Below are positions 21,099 to 33,222 of a DNA stretch of 64,000 nt, piece after piece (position 1 is the stretch's first letter; each line of letters starts with the position of its first letter). This DNA comes from Enterobacter cancerogenus. Its GTDB lineage: Bacteria; Pseudomonadota; Gammaproteobacteria; Enterobacterales; Enterobacteriaceae. The notes beneath the pieces were generated by a model. The model saw nothing but the letters and a program-made list of their open reading frames with translations, was not told where the DNA came from and made no database searches. A program made the position numbers and the translations under genes. The stretch spans positions 62,001 through 126,000 of the forward strand of contig JRUP01000004.1 of the NCBI GenBank assembly GCA_000773965.1, given 5' to 3'.

Positions 21099-21689
21099 AT
21101 GACGGCCGAAGGCCATATCATTTTTGCCATTGCCAGCGCGATTTTTGCCAAGCGTGCGGAGCTGACGCCAGTCATGGCCAGCGCCGACTGGTGGCATCTC
21201 GTGCCTGCTGCGCTGTTGACCTGTCTGCTGCCCGATATCGACCATCCCAAATCCGTGTTAGGCCAGCGCCTGAGATGGATCTCGCAACCTATTGCGCGCG
21301 CATTTGGTCATCGTGGCTTTACCCACAGTTTGCTCGCGGTGGCAATCAGCCTGTGGCTATTCCAGATTAACGTTCCGGCGGACTGGTTCCTGCCTGCTGA
21401 TGTCTTACAGGGGATGACGCTGGGTTATCTCAGTCACATCGTCGCCGACATGTTGACCCCCGCAGGCGTCCCCTTGCTGTGGCCGTGCCGCTGGCGTTTC
21501 CGTTTGCCGCTGCTCAATAGCCAGAAAGGCAATCAACTGGAGCGCGCACTTTGCCTCGCATTGGTCGGATATGCATTGTGGTTTCCCGCTGGTATGCCCT
21601 CTTTTGGTGCCAACGGTTGGCCCGAGCAACTGTTTAATACGCTGCAAAATGGTGTCGGTCGGCTAGTTAATGGCCAAGGCGGTCAATAA
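21099..21689 (+). CDS. ydjM: LexA-regulated inner membrane protein YdjM, metal-dependent hydrolase family
   Basis: A 196-aa membrane protein with E. coli YdjM length, starting MTAEGHIIFAIASAIFAKRAELTP. It belongs to the YdjM/YbcI family of predicted membrane-bound metal-dependent hydrolases. Conserved polar motifs are LLPDIDHPKS, FGHRGFTHSLLA and LGYLSHIVADMLTPAGVPLLWP, which supply the His and Asp residues of the putative metal site. The start at 21099 is chosen by homology; a longer frame from 21000 would run through the LexA box. SOS-induced in E. coli, function unknown. Confidence 0.92.
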   Translation: MTAEGHIIFAIASAIFAKRAELTPVMASADWWHLVPAALLTCLLPDIDHPKSVLGQRLRWISQPIARAFGHRGFTHSLLAVAISLWLFQINVPADWFLPADVLQGMTLGYLSHIVADMLTPAGVPLLWPCRWRFRLPLLNSQKGNQLERALCLALVGYALWFPAGMPSFGANGWPEQLFNTLQNGVGRLVNGQGGQ

Positions 21690-21842
21690 CCAGGCAAATC
21701 AATCAATAAAGTTATAAACCATTCCTTTTGAGTATAAGCCTGCACTTTCCTGAACTGGTAACATTCCTGACATTCCCTGACGGGAACTTACTGTCTTCCG
21801 CGTCGGCCAAATTTGCTGCGCGGCACATCTCTGGAGTCGAGT

Positions 21843-23234
21843 ATGGATTTTCCCCTCATTATTAATATCGTCGCCTTCGTTGCGTTGCTGATTCTGCTGA
21901 ATCGCATTGGCAATCAAAGCTGGAGTCTGTCGAAACGCGTACTGACTGGTTTAGTCATTGGCGTACTGTTCGGCCTGGCGCTGCAAACTATTTATGGCGA
22001 AAACAGCCCGGTAGTGAAGGCCTCGATTGGCTGGTTCAACATCGTCGGCAATGGTTATGTCCAGTTGCTGCAGATGATTGTGATGCCGCTGGTGTTTGCG
22101 TCAATCCTGAGCGCGGTAGCGCGTCTGCATAACGCCTCTTCACTCGGCAAGATCAGCGTGCTGACCATTGGCGTATTGCTGTTCACCACCGCGATCTCCG
22201 CGCTGGTGGGTGTGATGGTCACCGGGCTGTTTGGCCTGAGCGCGGAAGGTCTGGTGCAGGGTGCACAGGAAACTGCCCGTCTGAGCGCCATTCAAAGCAA
22301 CTATGTTGGCAAGGTTGCCGATCTCAGCACGCCGCAGTTGCTGCTCTCCTTCATCCCGAAAAACCCGTTTGCTGATATGGCGGGCGCGAACCCCACCTCC
22401 ATCATCAGCGTGGTGATTTTCGCTGCCTTCCTCGGCGTAGCTGCATTGCAGTTGTTGAAGGATGACAAAGTCAAAGGCGAGCGCGTGCTGGTGGCGATTG
22501 ATACCCTGCAGTCGTGGGTGATGAAGCTGGTGCGTCTGATCATGAAACTGACGCCGTACGGTGTATTGGCGCTGATGACTAAAGTGGTGGCGGGTTCTAA
22601 CCTGCAGGACATCATCAAGCTGGGTGGTTTTGTGGTGGCCTCTTATCTCGGTCTGGCGATCATGTTTGGCGTGCACGCCCTGCTGCTGTCGGTGAACGGC
22701 ATCAACCCGATGCGCTTCTTCCGCAAAGTATGGCCAGTGATCACCTTCGCTTTCACCAGCCGTTCCAGTGCAGCCAGTATTCCGCTCAACGTTGAAACGC
22801 AGACGCGCCGTCTTGGTGTGCCGGAATCGATTGCCAGCTTCTCGGCTTCTTTCGGTGCCACCATTGGCCAGAACGGTTGCGCCGGTTTGTACCCGACCAT
22901 GCTGGCGGTGATGGTTGCGCCAACGGTCGGCATCAACCCGTTTGATCCGATGTGGATTGCGACGCTGGTCGGTATCGTTACGCTGAGCTCAGCCGGTGTT
23001 GCCGGTGTCGGCGGCGGCGCCACCTTCGCAGCGCTGATTGTGCTGCCTGCGATGGGCTTACCGGTGACCCTGGTTGCGCTGCTGATTTCCATTGAGCCGC
23101 TGATCGACATGGGCCGTACCGCATTGAACGTCAATGGTTCGATGACGGCCGGTTCACTCACCAGCCGCTGGCTCGGTTTGACCGATAAAAAAGTGCTGGA
23201 AAGCGACGAGCACGCTGAACTGGCGCATCGCTAA
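21843..23234 (+). CDS. tcyP: L-cystine transporter TcyP (YdjN)
   Basis: A 463-aa sodium/dicarboxylate-type symporter (DAACS family) that imports L-cystine. It aligns with E. coli YdjN/TcyP over its length, including [37 protein letters not shown] (the serine-rich reentrant loop) and [18 protein letters not shown] lies 8 nt before the ATG at 21843, so an in-frame codon at 21813 is not used. Seven to eight membrane helices plus two hairpin loops are expected. In E. coli it responds to CysB; no site was assigned here. Confidence 0.95.
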   Translation: MDFPLIINIVAFVALLILLNRIGNQSWSLSKRVLTGLVIGVLFGLALQTIYGENSPVVKASIGWFNIVGNGYVQLLQMIVMPLVFASILSAVARLHNASSLGKISVLTIGVLLFTTAISALVGVMVTGLFGLSAEGLVQGAQETARLSAIQSNYVGKVADLSTPQLLLSFIPKNPFADMAGANPTSIISVVIFAAFLGVAALQLLKDDKVKGERVLVAIDTLQSWVMKLVRLIMKLTPYGVLALMTKVVAGSNLQDIIKLGGFVVASYLGLAIMFGVHALLLSVNGINPMRFFRKVWPVITFAFTSRSSAASIPLNVETQTRRLGVPESIASFSASFGATIGQNGCAGLYPTMLAVMVAPTVGINPFDPMWIATLVGIVTLSSAGVAGVGGGATFAALIVLPAMGLPVTLVALLISIEPLIDMGRTALNVNGSMTAGSLTSRWLGLTDKKVLESDEHAELAHR

Positions 23235-23251
23235 TTCCGACGCAGCAAAAC

Positions 23252-23282
23252 AACGGCAGGCCTCATCGCCTGCCGTTTTTTA
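23252..23282 (+). terminator. Intrinsic terminator of tcyP
   Basis: AACGGCAGGC/GCCTGCCGTT (23252-23261 and 23268-23277) with a 6-nt loop, followed by TTTTT. Confidence 0.9.
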
Positions 23283-23431
23283 TGGCTGAAACTCCGCAAT
23301 TCCCCTAGATCGTGGCGCTAGCGTCAGGAAAGCGTTAAGCATGGTAAACAGACGAAAAATCAGCCACTTTTCACTTGAGTTTTGTCGTCAGAAGGCTAAT
23401 TCTGCTATCAGTCATAGCAGGAGAATCACCG

Positions 23432-23815
23432 ATGAAAAACGTTATCGCCTCGGTGCTGGCGTTAACCTTATTAACGCCCGCCATTAGTTTTGCCCACCCT
23501 TACGGATGGGGCCCCGGCCCAGGTCCACATTGGGGTGGTGGCCCACGTTGGGGCGGTCCGGGTCCGCTGCGCTTCTTACCTGAAGCGGCGACAGCGGTGC
23601 TGATAGGCGGTCTCACTTATTACATGCTGAATGGCAACTACTACCAGCGTCAGGGCGATACCTACGTAGTGGTTCAGGCGCCTGAAGCGCCGCCAGAAGG
23701 CGGGATGCGCGTACTGGATTTCAACGGGAAACGCTATTACGTGCAGGAAGGCCACTACTATCAGCGTGAGATGGGCGGCAATTATGTTGAAGTGCCACGC
23801 CCTTACGGACTGTAA
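23432..23815 (+). CDS. Secreted Gly/Pro/Trp-rich protein, DUF6515-like
   Basis: A 127-aa protein with a signal peptide (MKNVIASVLALTLLTPAISFA), a low-complexity stretch of Gly, Pro, His and Trp (PYGWGPGPGPHWGGGPRWGG), a hydrophobic segment (AATAVLIGGLTYYML) and a C-terminal part with two YYQR repeats (NGNYYQRQGDTYVVV, EGHYYQREMGGNYVEV). It resembles the DUF6515 group of small envelope proteins. GGAGAA precedes the ATG at 23432. Function is unknown. It converges on osmE across a shared terminator. Confidence 0.72.
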   Translation: MKNVIASVLALTLLTPAISFAHPYGWGPGPGPHWGGGPRWGGPGPLRFLPEAATAVLIGGLTYYMLNGNYYQRQGDTYVVVQAPEAPPEGGMRVLDFNGKRYYVQEGHYYQREMGGNYVEVPRPYGL

Positions 23816-23825
23816 GCGTTAAACG

Positions 23826-23855
23826 AAAAAAGGCCCGTCATTGACGGGCCTTTTT
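23826..23855. terminator. Bidirectional terminator between the DUF6515-like gene and osmE
   Basis: GGCCCGTC/GACGGGCC with loop ATT is flanked by A6 and T5, so it can terminate from both sides. The genes converge here. Confidence 0.88.
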
Positions 23856-23869
23856 GCATTCGGCAAGAA

Positions 23870-24205
23870 TTACTGAGCAGCTTGCGGATCGGTATCGTAG
23901 TCTTTACAGCTCTGGAAACCGTAGTTCATTACGCGGCCCACATCGTTATAACTGACAAAGTAGGTCTGTGCTTTACCATCACGCTCGCCAATCACGTAAG
24001 TCTGGCAAGTACCACGGGCGTGTACCATGGTGATTTCAGTTGATGGTGCACCCGCAATCTGGCGAACCTGATCGCGCGTCATTCCTTTTTTCACATCCTT
24101 AACCACCGGCTTAGTCACATAGCTTTCCGCTTTGTCATAAGTCGTACAACCAGACAGAGCTACCAGCGTCACAGCGGCAGCGATACATCCCAGCACTTTA
24201 TTCAT
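23870..24205 (-). CDS. osmE: Osmotically inducible lipoprotein OsmE
   Basis: A 111-aa SmpA/OmlA-fold lipoprotein, induced by osmotic stress in E. coli and also called transcriptional activator of ntrL (nadE). Lipobox LSGC lies in [15 protein letters not shown]. The BamE-like core has [22 protein letters not shown] lies 10 nt before the ATG at 24205. Nearly the E. coli length (112 aa). Its position near nadE is conserved, but an MFS exporter gene now lies between them. Confidence 0.93.
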   Translation of the reverse strand: MNKVLGCIAAAVTLVALSGCTTYDKAESYVTKPVVKDVKKGMTRDQVRQIAGAPSTEITMVHARGTCQTYVIGERDGKAQTYFVSYNDVGRVMNYGFQSCKDYDTDPQAAQ

Positions 24206-24395
24206 CTTTATATTCCTCATTCTTTGTCCATGTCACACTAAGCCTGGAACATAAATCCAGATTTATCAACTCAATGGCTTCGCTTTAAGCCCATTCTGAA
24301 GCGTTAGTTTTTCGTAAAGTTGCTGTGTTGCCGCTTCGCGCTTCGTATAATCCCCCGGAAAAAAAATCTCAAGACATCAAGAAAACAGAGGATCA

Positions 24396-25586
24396 ATGAC
24401 ACCTGCACACTCTAATCGGCTGGTTTACGCCATTACGCTGGGCCTGCTTGCGGCACTCGGGCCGCTCTGCATCGACCTGTATCTGCCTGCCTTACCTGAA
24501 CTGGCGCGCGATCTGCACACCGAAACCGCCACCGCGCAGTTAAGTTTAACTGCAGGTTTACTGGGCCTCGGCGCAGGACAATTGCTGTTTGGGCCGATGA
24601 GCGACAAATTTGGCCGTATTCGCCCCCTGATGCTGTCACTGGTGTTGTTATTTATCGCTTCAATTGGCTGCGCGCTGGCAAAAGACATTCACTCGCTGCT
24701 GGTGGCTCGCTTGTTTGAAGGCCTGGCGGGCGCTGGCGGTGCGGTATTGTCACGCGCCATCGCACGCGATATGTACAGCGGCCATGAACTGACGCGTTTC
24801 TTTGCCCTACTGATGCTGGTGAATGGTCTGGCGCCGATTGGTGCGCCGGTACTCGGCGGCGTGTTAATGACGGTGCTGAACTGGCGCGGCATTTTTGTGG
24901 TGCTCGGTTGTATCGCCGTACTGCTGGTCTTCCTTGCGCGCTGGAAACTGCACGAAACGCTGCCCGCCGAACGTCGCAGTCAGGGCTCGATCTTTTCAGC
25001 CTGGGCGGCACTCGGCAAGGTGGTCACTCATCGTCCCTTTATGGGCTTCTGCCTGACGCAGGGCTTTATGATGTCCGGCATGTTTGCCTACATTGGCGCT
25101 TCCCCGTTCGTATTACAACAAATCTACGGCCTGTCGCCGCAGGCGTTTAGCTTCTGCTTCGCCGCCAATGGCTTCGGCCTGATTATTGCGTCACAAACCA
25201 GTGCACGCTTGTGCCCGCTGTGGGGTGAATATCGCGTGCTGAAAGGTGGACTGACGCTGGCGTTCGTGGCGTCAGGTTGCTTGCTATTAGCTGGCCTGAC
25301 CGGTGCACCATTGCCAATCATTCTGCTGGCACTGTTCTTCACCATCGCCAGTAACGGTGTGATTGCCACCACGGCTTCGTCATTGGCTATGCAAAGTCAG
25401 GGACACCGTGCAGGCAGTGCCTCGGCGGTGATTGGTGTCACCATGTTCACCTTAGGTGCCATTAGCGTGCCCGTAACCGGTTTGGGCGGCACCTCAGTAT
25501 TGAGCATGACGGGCACTATCTTTGGCTGCTTTATGCTGGCAATTTTGATGTTCATCCTGTTGGCGCAAAAACCGAAAAGCGCCTGA
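24396..25586 (+). CDS. Bcr/CflA family MFS drug exporter
   Basis: A 396-aa 12-helix major facilitator of the Bcr/CflA drug:H+ antiporter subfamily. It begins with LGLLAALGPLCIDLYLPALP, a subfamily hallmark, and has the loop 2-3 motif LLFGPMSDKFGRIRPLM and the motif C region in ALLMLVNGLAPIGAPVLGG. AGAGGA lies just before the ATG. The substrate cannot be read from sequence (bicyclomycin, chloramphenicol and sulfonamide exporters are relatives). It is divergent from osmE; a short terminator-like hairpin follows. Confidence 0.85.
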   Translation: MTPAHSNRLVYAITLGLLAALGPLCIDLYLPALPELARDLHTETATAQLSLTAGLLGLGAGQLLFGPMSDKFGRIRPLMLSLVLLFIASIGCALAKDIHSLLVARLFEGLAGAGGAVLSRAIARDMYSGHELTRFFALLMLVNGLAPIGAPVLGGVLMTVLNWRGIFVVLGCIAVLLVFLARWKLHETLPAERRSQGSIFSAWAALGKVVTHRPFMGFCLTQGFMMSGMFAYIGASPFVLQQIYGLSPQAFSFCFAANGFGLIIASQTSARLCPLWGEYRVLKGGLTLAFVASGCLLLAGLTGAPLPIILLALFFTIASNGVIATTASSLAMQSQGHRAGSASAVIGVTMFTLGAISVPVTGLGGTSVLSMTGTIFGCFMLAILMFILLAQKPKSA

Positions 25587-25605
25587 AAAGCCTGCAAATA
25601 AGTGC

Positions 25606-25632
25606 GACAGCAAGCCATGCGGCTTGTTGTTT
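25606..25632 (+). terminator. Probable terminator of the MFS gene
   Basis: CAAGCC/GGCTTG with loop ATGC (25611-25626) is followed by TTGTTTG, 20-40 nt after the stop codon. Confidence 0.55.
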
Positions 25633-25703
25633 GCCAGCGGAGGCGTTAGCTTTAGCAGATGATTCGTATTGTGCCGTCAGGCTACTGACTTGAGGAGAGG
25701 TTC

Positions 25704-26531
25704 ATGTCACTGCAGCAGGAAATCATTGAAGCGTTGGGTGTTAAACCCGTTATCGATCCGCAACAGGAAGTCCGCGTCAGCGTCGATTTTCTGAAATCCT
25801 ACCTGAAAGCCAATCCATTCCTGAAAACCCTGGTGCTCGGCATCAGCGGCGGACAGGACTCCACGCTAACCGGCATCTTGTCACAAACCGCTATTCGCGA
25901 GTTGCGTGAAGAGACCGGCGACAAAGATTACACCTTTATCGCCGTGCGCCTGCCGTACGGCGTGCAGGCCGATGAGCAGGATTGTCAGGATGCGCTGGCG
26001 TTTATCCAGCCGGATCGCACCTTAGTAGTGAATATCAAGGAAGCGATTCTCGCCAGCGAGCGCGCGTTGAAAGAAGCGGGCATCGTGGTTTCCGATTTCG
26101 TGCGCGGCAACGAGAAAGCGCGTGAGCGTATGAAAGCACAATACAGCATCGCCGGCATGACCAAAGGCGTGGTGGTAGGCACCGACCATGCGGCCGAAGC
26201 CGTGACCGGTTTCTTCACCAAATACGGTGACGGCGGCAGCGATATCAACCCGATTTTCCGCCTGCACAAAGGCCAGGGAAAACAGCTGTTAAAAACCCTC
26301 GGCTGCCCGGAACACCTGTATCTAAAGCATCCTACTGCCGATCTGGAAGACGATCGTCCCGGCTTGCAAGACGAAGTCGCGCTTGGCGTCACCTATCAAC
26401 AGATTGACGCTTATCTGGAAGGCAAAACCATCGATGCCGCCGCCGCGAAGACCATTGAAGGCTGGTATCTGAAAACCGAACACAAACGTCGTCCGCCGAT
26501 TACCGTGTTCGACGATTTCTGGAAAAAGTAA
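25704..26531 (+). CDS. nadE: NH3-dependent NAD+ synthetase
   Basis: The 275-aa NadE amidates deamido-NAD using ammonia and ATP, the last step of NAD synthesis. The PP-loop motif is [13 protein letters not shown], followed by the conserved [18 protein letters not shown] and the deamido-NAD binding region [20 protein letters not shown]. No glutaminase domain is present, so free ammonia is used, as in E. coli NadE (275 aa). GAGGAGAGG precedes the start. Confidence 0.97.
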   Translation: MSLQQEIIEALGVKPVIDPQQEVRVSVDFLKSYLKANPFLKTLVLGISGGQDSTLTGILSQTAIRELREETGDKDYTFIAVRLPYGVQADEQDCQDALAFIQPDRTLVVNIKEAILASERALKEAGIVVSDFVRGNEKARERMKAQYSIAGMTKGVVVGTDHAAEAVTGFFTKYGDGGSDINPIFRLHKGQGKQLLKTLGCPEHLYLKHPTADLEDDRPGLQDEVALGVTYQQIDAYLEGKTIDAAAAKTIEGWYLKTEHKRRPPITVFDDFWKK

Positions 26532-26540
26532 CCGCTCTAC

Positions 26541-26565
26541 GTTTCCCGCCGTTGGCGCGGGAAAC
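26541..26565 (+). terminator. Hairpin after nadE
   Basis: GTTTCCCGC/GCGGGAAAC (26541-26549 and 26557-26565) forms a perfect 9-bp stem 9 nt after the nadE stop, without a clear T run. Confidence 0.45.
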
Positions 26566-26610
26566 GCCCTCCTCCTGCCGCTGACTGGCGAGAAAAGCAT
26601 CACGCTGATA

Positions 26611-26630
26611 TACTGGACAGACAACCAGTA
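26611..26630 (+). promoter_or_regulatory. LexA (SOS) box upstream of cho
   Basis: TACTGGACAGACAACCAGTA has CTG-N10-CAG plus the flanking TA on both sides, a near-ideal LexA operator 14 bp before the cho start. E. coli cho is SOS-induced. Confidence 0.93.
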
Positions 26631-26643
26631 ATCGGAGTGTGTT

Positions 26644-27504
26644 TTGGTCAGACGTGCAGCCAGCCACCGCCTCGAATTTGATGCGGCCGCGATTTATCAA
26701 TATCCCGAACATTTACGCCAATGGCTGGAAGGTTTGCCCAATCAGCCCGGCGTTTACACCTTTCACGGTGACAGCGATAACCTGCCGTTATATATCGGCA
26801 AAAGCGTCAACCTGCGCAGTCGGGTGATGTCGCATTTTCGCACCCCGGATGAAGCCAACATGTTGCGTCAGGCGCGGCGCGTCACCTGGATCCCTACCGC
26901 GGGCGATCTTGGCGCGCAACTGCTGGAAGCGCAGATGATCAAAACCCAACAGCCGCTGTTTAATAAGCGCCTGCGCAAAAATCGTCAGCTCTGTTCGTTA
27001 CAGCTTGGCGATGGCGCTCCACAGGTGGTGTACGCCAAAGATCTCGACTTCTCGTGCTCACCGAATCTCTACGGCTTATTTCGCAGTCGCTTTGCGGCCA
27101 TGGAAAAACTCAAGTCGATAGCCGATGAACAGCGCCTGTGCCATGGATTGTTGGGGTTGGAGCGTTTAACGCCGGGACGCGGCTGTTTTCGCGCCGCACT
27201 AAAACGCTGCGCTGGGGCGTGTTGCGGCAACGAATCCATCGAAGCCCATCAGCAACGGTTGCGTGAGGCATTGGAACAGATGCGCGTGGTGTGCTGGCCG
27301 TGGCAAGGCCCGGTTGGCATGGTAGAAGTGGGCACGGAGATGACGCAGATTCACGTTATCGATCACTGGTTCTGGCTCGGTTCGGTCGCTACCGAAGCAG
27401 AGGCCCGCCAACTGCAGCGCGCACGCCAGGGTTTTGATCATGACGGCTATAAAATTTTGTGCCGCCCGCTACTGTCCGGGGTTTTCCCGCTGATTGAACT
27501 CTAA
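26644..27504 (+). CDS. cho: Excinuclease Cho (UvrC homologue), TTG start
   Basis: Cho makes the 3' incision in nucleotide excision repair at lesions that UvrC handles poorly. The 286-aa protein carries an N-terminal GIY-YIG nuclease domain with GVYTFHGDSDNLPLYIGKSV, NLRSRVMSHFRT and the glutamate in LLEAQMIK. The C-terminal half aligns with E. coli Cho (CHGLLGLERL, CFRAALKRCAGACCG). The start is TTG at 26644 (MVRRAASHRLEFDAAA), with GGAG 6-7 nt upstream. A LexA box sits immediately upstream. E. coli has ves between cho and spy; here spy follows directly. Confidence 0.93.
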   Translation: MVRRAASHRLEFDAAAIYQYPEHLRQWLEGLPNQPGVYTFHGDSDNLPLYIGKSVNLRSRVMSHFRTPDEANMLRQARRVTWIPTAGDLGAQLLEAQMIKTQQPLFNKRLRKNRQLCSLQLGDGAPQVVYAKDLDFSCSPNLYGLFRSRFAAMEKLKSIADEQRLCHGLLGLERLTPGRGCFRAALKRCAGACCGNESIEAHQQRLREALEQMRVVCWPWQGPVGMVEVGTEMTQIHVIDHWFWLGSVATEAEARQLQRARQGFDHDGYKILCRPLLSGVFPLIEL

Positions 27505-27510
27505 AACAAA

Positions 27511-27559
27511 ACCGCCGACGCTGCCCAAAGCATCAGATGCAGTGGACAACGTCGGCGGT
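27511..27559. terminator. Long-stem hairpin between convergent cho and spy
   Basis: ACCGCCGACG (27511-27520) pairs perfectly with CGTCGGCGGT (27550-27559), enclosing a small inner GCATCAGATGC hairpin. Neither side has a strong T run. It probably ends or protects the convergent transcripts; a repeat element is possible. Confidence 0.5.
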
Positions 27560-27582
27560 CTCAAACCGATTAGCTAAACGGC

Positions 27583-28080
27583 TTATTCACCATCAGCCGG
27601 CGGTGGCGGCATTTTACCGTCATGCGGGCCTTTCTCTGTCAGACGTTTCTCAAAGTTGGCGTTGTACTGTTTTTTCTGCTCAGGCGTCAGCACGTTGTAA
27701 ATCTTATTCTGTGTTTCCATCATGCTCACCGCACGATCTTTCGCGTTGGCGGTCATTTTCTCAGCCTGCGCTTCGGCTTTCGCTTTGTCGAAAGTATCTG
27801 AAGCGATGATGCTGTGGTTAGCACGACGCTCTTCCAGAGATGGACGTTTCATCTCTTTATGGCTGTCACGCATGATAGTTTTGATCTGCGCTTTCTGCGC
27901 ATCTGTCAAATTCAGGCCTTTGAACATCATCTCCATACCATGATGATGCATTGGCGGCTTGTGCATCGGTTTTTCGCTACCTGCTGGCGGTGGTGTCAGA
28001 TTGTCCGCTGCAGCGTGGACGATGTTGGCAGCACCAAGAGCCATTGCAGTAGCCAGGAACAGGGAAGTGAGTTTACGCAT
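27583..28080 (-). CDS. spy: Periplasmic chaperone Spy
   Basis: Spy is an ATP-independent periplasmic chaperone induced by envelope stress through CpxR and BaeR. The 165-aa protein has a signal peptide (MRKLTSLFLATAMALGAANIVHA), and the mature part has the two LTxxQ motifs of the family: LNLTDAQKAQIKTI and VLTPEQKKQYNANF. It is rich in His, Met and Lys near the N-terminus (MHKPPMHHHGMEMMF). E. coli Spy is 161 aa. No clear GTAAA-N5-GTAAA CpxR box was identified upstream. Confidence 0.93.
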   Translation of the reverse strand: MRKLTSLFLATAMALGAANIVHAAADNLTPPPAGSEKPMHKPPMHHHGMEMMFKGLNLTDAQKAQIKTIMRDSHKEMKRPSLEERRANHSIIASDTFDKAKAEAQAEKMTANAKDRAVSMMETQNKIYNVLTPEQKKQYNANFEKRLTEKGPHDGKMPPPPADGE

Positions 28081-28327
28081 AATATTTGTCCTTACTATTC
28101 AGTTTCATGACGACAAGGTGTGTCGCGTCTTCGGAAACAAGCATACGACGCCGAACGTCAACTACTCAGAGTCTGAGTAAAGCCCTGAAAGCATAAAAGA
28201 CAGTAATCGGGCAATCATGGAGAGAAAGAGAAGAAATGCGTGAGGAATTGCAAAAGAGTATGACAATCAAAGGGAAATGCGCAGGAATTAAGGAGGAGTG
28301 TAACGGTATTGTCGGAATTGCGGAAGG

Positions 28328-28353
28328 GAAAAATGGGTGAATTTTCTTCACCC
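28328..28353 (-). terminator. Intrinsic terminator of astCADBE
   Basis: GGGTGAA/TTCACCC (28335-28341 and 28347-28353) is followed on the minus strand by ATTTTTCCC, 8-20 nt after the astE stop. The plus strand also has a T run after the stem. Confidence 0.85.
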
Positions 28354-28360
28354 ACCTTTT

Positions 28361-29356
28361 TTATAACGTCAGTGCCTGCGTTTGCTCGTTTTCTTCCACC
28401 AGCATCAAGCCAGCACGCAGTCCTGCGGCAACATTTGGGTTGGGAAACAGCACATATTCGCGCGCCTGTTGCACGTAATAGCGCGTGTCACCCTCTTCTG
28501 CCAGCAACGTGCCCTGCGGGAAGGCGGTAAAGTTCAGGGTCTCTGGCCCCATGTGCAGCACAAACGCGTCGCCGTGACGGGTAATTTGCTGTGCCACACG
28601 ATAGTGTCGCGGCTGTTCCCGCACTTCTGGCAGTGACTCACCGTACAACAATGCCGCCAGCGCCAGCTGTACCGCCGCGAACTGGCTAAGATCATTTTCA
28701 CCAAACGGCAGCGCTTTACCCAGCTCCAGCGTGCAGCTGGCCGCATCGTGATGTTCACAGCTGTAATGGGTAAAAGTGCCACCTGGGGAACGATGAAACA
28801 CCAGCGCCTCCAGCTCTGCCGCCGCCAGCCAGTGCAGGAAATCCTGCGGCCACGGCTGAGGATTAAGCGGCATCACGCCAAAACGCGCATGGTATGAGCC
28901 GCGAATCGCGGTATGCAGATCGAGGTGCCAGCGCACTTCATGATCGCGACACTCGCGCCAGAACTGTTCAAGCGCCTGCTCCAGCCGCAGCGTGCGTTGA
29001 GCTTCAGGCAAATCGGAGACCTTCTGCCAGCGCCCACCAAACAAACGGTTAATGTCATATTGCTGATAGCGTTTGCCGCTGCGCAGCGCCTCTGGATTGC
29101 CCAATATCACCAGCAAGCGCACCGCTAACGGCTGCTCTCCCCGCAATAGCGGCGTCAATAGCAGGTTGAGAATCTCAACCGGGGCCGTTTCGTTGCCGTG
29201 TACGCCAGCTGACAGCACCAACGCCTGATGCGTCGGTGCATGGGGGGTCAGGGATAGAATGCCCTCATCATGCCACTGCCACTGTAAATGGGCATTGCTG
29301 CCCTGCCGCTGCTGGGGCGGCTTACCTGACAGGGTTTGCTGTAGAAAATCCTGCAT
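28361..29356 (-). CDS. astE: Succinylglutamate desuccinylase
   Basis: AstE hydrolyses N-succinylglutamate to succinate and glutamate, the last step of the AST arginine pathway. The 331-aa protein belongs to the zinc carboxypeptidase-like AstE/AspA family: zinc ligands in AGVHGNETAPVEIL and HLDLHTAIRGS, and the catalytic glutamate probably in CTLELGKALPFG. ATG at 29356 is well spaced from AAAGGAG; a GTG two codons earlier is possible. It is the fifth gene of astCADBE. Confidence 0.94.
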   Translation of the reverse strand: MQDFLQQTLSGKPPQQRQGSNAHLQWQWHDEGILSLTPHAPTHQALVLSAGVHGNETAPVEILNLLLTPLLRGEQPLAVRLLVILGNPEALRSGKRYQQYDINRLFGGRWQKVSDLPEAQRTLRLEQALEQFWRECRDHEVRWHLDLHTAIRGSYHARFGVMPLNPQPWPQDFLHWLAAAELEALVFHRSPGGTFTHYSCEHHDAASCTLELGKALPFGENDLSQFAAVQLALAALLYGESLPEVREQPRHYRVAQQITRHGDAFVLHMGPETLNFTAFPQGTLLAEEGDTRYYVQQAREYVLFPNPNVAAGLRAGLMLVEENEQTQALTL

Positions 29357-29399
29357 GTACACTCCTTTTCAACTCAGAAGCTTCACTTACCCTCTGAGG

Positions 29400-30727
29400 T
29401 TAACGCTGAAATGCGTAGACACTGCCTAAGTCTAGCAGCTGTGTCAGCTCATCCAGCGCGGTGCGTCCCTCACGCAGTAATTGCGGATCGGCCAAATCGG
29501 CTTGCGTGAGGCGATCGCGGTAGTGGCGATCCACCCAGCTGTTCAGGGTGGTGAACAGGCGATCGTTCATCAGTACCGCTGGATTGAGGGCCTGACGCTC
29601 TGCTTCGGTCAGCACCACGCGCAAACGCAAACAAGCTGGCCCACCGCCGTTGCACATGCTCTCACGCAGATCGAACACCGTGAGCTCACGAATCGGCCCG
29701 CCGCTCTCCACCAGCCCGGTCAAATAGCGCCATACACCCGCGTGCTGGCGTGACTCTTCTGGCAGCACCAGTCGCATGCCACCTTCAGGATGCTGTAACA
29801 GTTGGCTGTTAAACAGATAGGTATTCACCGCGTCCGCCACTGACACTTGATCGCGCGGCACCACAATCGGCTCGAAGCCGGGCACGCGCGCCGCCAGCTG
29901 TTGCAATAACGCGGGCTGATCGACAAACGCCTCTTCATGGCAGAACAGCACCTGCTGGTTGCTGACGGCGATGACATCGTTGTGGAACACGCCCTGATCG
30001 ATCACCCGCGGGTTTTGCTGTGCAAACAGCGTGCGCTCATCGTCGAGCTGATGCAAACGCGCCACCGCGGCACTGGCTTCCCGCGTTTGACGTGCCGGAT
30101 AACGTGCCGGTGCAGCGCCCTGCTGTTGCCCATCACGACCATAAATAAACAGCTGCACGCCCGCATCGCCATACTCGGTGCCAAAGCGGTTGTGGTTAGC
30201 GGCACCTTCATCGCCAAACATCGCCACCTGCGGCAAAGCATCATGCACGCTGAAATGTTGCGGATCGCGGAAAATGGCGCGCAGTAAGTCGGCGGTTTCC
30301 GGCGCTTCGATGGCGCGATGGAATTTATTGTTGAGGTTAGCCACGGTGAAGTGCACGCGGCCATCGGCGCTATCAGCCGAAGGCGATACGGTGGCAGCAT
30401 TCGCCACCCACATTGCCGAGGCAGAACTGGCCGCGGACAACAGCTGCGGCGCCTGCTGAGCCGCTTTCGCCAGCACCTGTTCGTCCGTGCCAGCAAAACC
30501 GAGCTGGCGCAGTAGCGGGATATTCGGCCGTTCATGCGGCGGGATCACCCCTTGCACGTACCCCATGTCCGCCAGCGCTTTCATTTTCAACAGGCCCTGC
30601 TTCGCGGCCAGGCGCGGGTTTGAAGGCTGCAGCTGATTGCGCGTCGACGCTTCATTACCAAAGGAGAGCCCGGCGTAATGGTGCGTCAGGCCGACCAGTC
30701 CATCAAAGTTGGCTTCAAACGCTTTCA

Positions 30728-30728
<1 letters not shown>
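29400..30728 (-). CDS. astB: N-succinylarginine dihydrolase
   Basis: AstB converts N-succinylarginine to N-succinylornithine, CO2 and two ammonia, the nitrogen-releasing step of the AST pathway. The 442 residues begin [20 protein letters not shown]. The amidinotransferase-superfamily catalytic residues are visible: Cys in [13 protein letters not shown], His in VFHNDVIAV and Glu in [11 protein letters not shown]. The start overlaps the astD stop by one base (TAATG). Downstream is astE after 43 nt. Confidence 0.95.

Positions 30729-33218
<2,490 letters not shown>

Positions 33219-33222
<4 letters not shown>

Noticed and set aside
28236..28340. 34-codon plus-strand frame between spy and astE
   Set aside because: A start and purine-rich upstream bases exist, but the stop lies inside the astE terminator stem, the composition is poor in hydrophobic order, and no homology was recognised.
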